A stretch of DNA of 64,000 nucleotides. Source: Certhia americana (taxonomy: Eukaryota > Chordata > Aves > Passeriformes > Certhiidae). A program made the position numbers and the translations under genes. Numbering within the stretch: position 1 is the first letter of the stretch; each line of letters starts with the position of its first letter. The DNA lies in assembly GCA_018697195.1 (NCBI GenBank), contig CM031878.1, positions 72,207,528-72,271,527 of the forward strand, given 5' to 3'. The notes under the pieces were generated by a model that saw nothing but the letters and a program-made list of their open reading frames with translations, had not been told where the DNA came from and did no database searches. This document shows, piece after piece, positions 61,341 to 64,000 of this stretch.

Positions 61341-61795
61341 CACTTTTTCCTCTTGAAGGATGTGCCTCTACTATTTTTGACTTGGAGAAATTCCTTTATT
61401 ACATGTGACTCATGTTACTATAACAGGTTCACAGCTTCTCTAAAGTGTGTATTCACAGCTTCTTTTTAAGAGTGAAAAGGCACTAACGGGGAATTTTTGA
61501 TTAAGCAATTAAAGCATGGGTTGTTTGTGTAAATATGGAATGTACATTTCCATACATATTTATATGTGTATATATATCTGTATTTTCTACAGGTCATGTC
61601 ATATATGTCATATTTCATCCAAGAATAGAGAAAGTGTAAGTAGTATTACAAAGATATTAATTAACCTCATCAAGCTAATCTGGCTGTTCTTCTGATGTAT
61701 GCTGATATAATTTTCTTTTATTTAAGAGAAATTGATTGAGGAAGGGGAGAACAGTGAATCTTTGTAGGTGTTTTATTTATGCCCTCAGTTTGCTA
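61341..61795. other. Intergenic DNA, nothing recognised
   Basis: AT-rich sequence with a short TATG/TATA stretch near 61545-61581. No gene or clear repeat element was seen. Confidence 0.65.
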
Positions 61796-62070
61796 CCACA
61801 GAATGGTTTGTGTGGGAGAGAGCATTCAAAGGCCAAACAGTCCCTGCCATGATCCTGAGCCAGACCATGTCACTCAGAGCCCCTCCAACCTGACCTTGAG
61901 TGTTTCCAGGGATGGAGCAGCCACCACCTCTCTGGAAAACCTCTGTCAGTGTTTCACAGCCCTCACTGTAAAAAACTTCTTCCTCATATCTAATCTAAAT
62001 TGACCCTCTTTTAGTTTAAAACCCTTTCCCCTTTGTCCAGTCACAAATGGTCCTGCTAAAAGTTATGTCC
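61796..62070 (-). mobile_element. CR1 LINE 3' fragment
   Basis: Antisense CR1 with CACAGAATGGTTTGTGTGGG at its 3' end, then CCTTGAGTGTTTCCAGGGAT, GGAGCAGCCACCACCTCTCT, TTCTTCCTCATATCTAATCT and CTTTCCCCTTTGTCCAGTCA. It is longer and more complete than most copies in the window. Confidence 0.88.
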
Positions 62071-64000
62071 CCAGTTACCTTTCCTTAGAGGCTCACATGG
62101 AAATGGGCAGCATTACTTGAAAGTCAGAAGTGCTTCTTTATTGTAAAGCCATTTTTCCCTTTACTGAGGGATTTGCAAGTATTTAATTTCCATATTTTTC
62201 AGGAGCCACCACTGACCACTGACCTGAATGAGCGAGGAGTTTTTCTGGTTCACAAAGGTGGGAGTCAGAGTGGCTTCCAGAAGAATCTGGCACAATATTT
62301 ATATAATATACATATATAGCACATGCCACTCACCACCTGCATTGGCTGCTCCACCTCCCCGTTCCTTTCCAGCTCCTGAGCCGTGACAGAAAAGTGTTGT
62401 TCAGTTGTGGCAGTGAGGCCAGCTATTCACAAGTGGCTTTTTCACTCAGTAACGGCCACATTCCCCAAATATTTCTGGGAGTCCAAAGCCAGGCTTCCAA
62501 ACCAGAGCAGTACAGGGGCTGGGTGTGATGTGGTGAAGGAAAACTCGCCCCTGGTGCCGGCAAGCTGAGCTGACTGAATGGCACACACAGTTTACATCTG
62601 CAAACACCGAGTGGGCAGCAGGAATGGTTCAGCAAACATGTCCCAGTTAATCCCTTCGTGGCATAAAAGACTGCACCTCACCTGAAACGGTTTGGGTATT
62701 TTTAAAAAAAAGAAAACGTTTAGCAGCGTTTTTCCTCTCGCCTCTGCCGCGAGCGTTCCTCTGGCCTCAAAAAAAAAAAGAAAGCAAAAAAAAGCATTTA
62801 TGGTTAATTTCTTCTACAGTGGGTTGCTTTCTATTTGGATTCATGTCTGTCATGCATTGAGACTGCCTGAATGGATGGATATTCTCCTGAAAGTAGATAA
62901 CAGAGTGTTAAATCTCCACAGTGAGATGTAAGGTACTGGTCCCCATCATACCAAAGTCAGGGGCTGCCTGATACCTCCTTGAAGCTGCCAGAAAAATAGA
63001 TAAGCAAACACCTTGATATCAAGCAACCACTTCACCGAACTAAGGACCTTATTTAGGTTGAAGGAGAGTGAAATGTGTGATTGCTGTTGCAGTGTGAGTG
63101 GTGGTGTGATTTCTGATGGGCGCCGTGCTCCTTTCAGGCACCCTCCCAGCAGCTCTGTATCACCAGGGCTCGAAGGAACACTCTCTGCTTCTCATCTGAT
63201 ATCTTTCACAAGTGATGCTGGAGTCGTCTTGCACTGTCTTTTGAAAATCTTCATTGGTGCCAATTTGTTGGTAAATCACTGAGGACCCTCTCAGAGCTGC
63301 CTTTTTTCCCCTTATTCTGAGGCCTCTGTACATACGGATGATCCTTTTGGTTGTATTCTGGTGTCATGGTGAATCAACTGCATGTATTGATGGTTTTGCA
63401 GCCCAGATCATCTCCTGAACTGCAGCAAAGGAGTGTTTTGATTGAACAGGCAAAGGCTTATTAGCATTCCTTCAATGTCTCAAGACAGTCTGGACTGGCT
63501 CTCCCTGGCCAGTGTAACAGACTTCAAACCAGGCAACACGTCTACCAGGCTGTTCTGGGGAGAGGCACTTTGATAACCTTCCCTTTTCCTATTTATCATC
63601 TTCCCCAGGGGCCTTTCCTTTAGCTCTGCAGTGAAAATATTGATTGTACCAGCCCTGGTCCCAGAGGATCCTTGTGCTTGCAGTGGGGTTTCAGCAGTCC
63701 TGGCTGCCCAGCAGTAATTCAGCTCCCACCAGCACGACTCCAGGCAGAGATTTTAGGAGCAGGTAAGTTATGCTGGTAGAGTCACACTGAAAGTGACTCC
63801 AGCTCCCATTCTGCCTCAGAATCCCTAAGCCTCCCCATGGTGCTGGCTTGGCATTTTCTCCGTGGTTCAGAGCACACAGAAACTGAAGCAAGTGTGGAAG
63901 TAGACAGGGCTGGGCTGGCCCCTGCATGCAGTTATTCCAACCACGAGGCTCTGTGAGCACCACTGCCAAAAACAACATGGGCAGAGTCAGCGCCTCCCAT
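62071..64000. other. Intergenic DNA, nothing recognised
   Basis: Moderately GC-richer than the introns, with short A runs near 62702-62720 and 62768-62795. Several open frames of 60-95 codons occur but have no recognisable domain or clear splice context. No RNA gene was recognised. Confidence 0.6.

Noticed and set aside
62071..64000. Possible exons of the next gene (HAPLN1 expected on this side)
   Set aside because: No link-domain or immunoglobulin-like motif and no consistent splice sites were found in the frames here.
1..64000. CRISPR array, tRNA, rRNA or bacterial operon
   Set aside because: No regularly spaced repeats, cloverleaf or rRNA-like sequence was recognised; the window is an animal gene with intronic and intergenic DNA.

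Overview
The window is vertebrate nuclear DNA, almost certainly from a passerine bird. Five short exons with canonical GT-AG junctions encode discoidin (F5/8 type C) sequence recognisable as EDIL3 (EGF-like repeats and discoidin domains 3, also called DEL1). The rest is AT-rich non-coding DNA carrying many CR1 LINE 3' fragments and two avian-type ERV LTR remnants, as expected for a bird. Nothing bacterial or plasmid-like is present, and there is no CRISPR array or operon.

Layout: 1-2203 is the end of an intron. Plus-strand EDIL3 coding exons lie at 2204-2358 and 3425-3569 (second and last parts of discoidin domain C1), then 9503-9687, 43117-43272 and 52881-53030 (the whole of discoidin domain C2, with the TGA stop at 53028-53030). 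The 3' UTR runs from 53031 to about 56785 and ends just after an AATAAA at 56763-56768. The signal peptide, the EGF repeats and the first part of C1 are coded upstream of the window. From about 56786 to 64000 the DNA is intergenic. It holds a solo ERV LTR, a decayed CR1 ORF2 copy with another CR1 inserted inside it, and a further CR1 fragment. No second gene is supported.

The 33.4-kb intron between 9687 and 43117 is the most structured non-coding part. It has a direct duplication of about 148 bp (16193-16341 and 18782-18929, about 96% identical). It also has an inverted duplication of about 441 bp whose arms are 9.25 kb apart (19197-19638 and 28890-29330, about 99% identical). An older direct duplication of about 410-430 bp (33442-33848 and 34932-35361) flanks a 100-N assembly gap. 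A compact nested direct/inverted repeat lies in the preceding intron at 5990-6127. Percent identities are estimates from alignment by eye.

The main gene-level oddity is the first exon in the window. It measures 155 bases, while its counterpart in domain C2 measures 156 and the reading frame also calls for 156. It is therefore one base short exactly at its splice acceptor. I found no previously undescribed coding system; the items worth following up are this splice/phase anomaly and the rearrangement structures in the introns.
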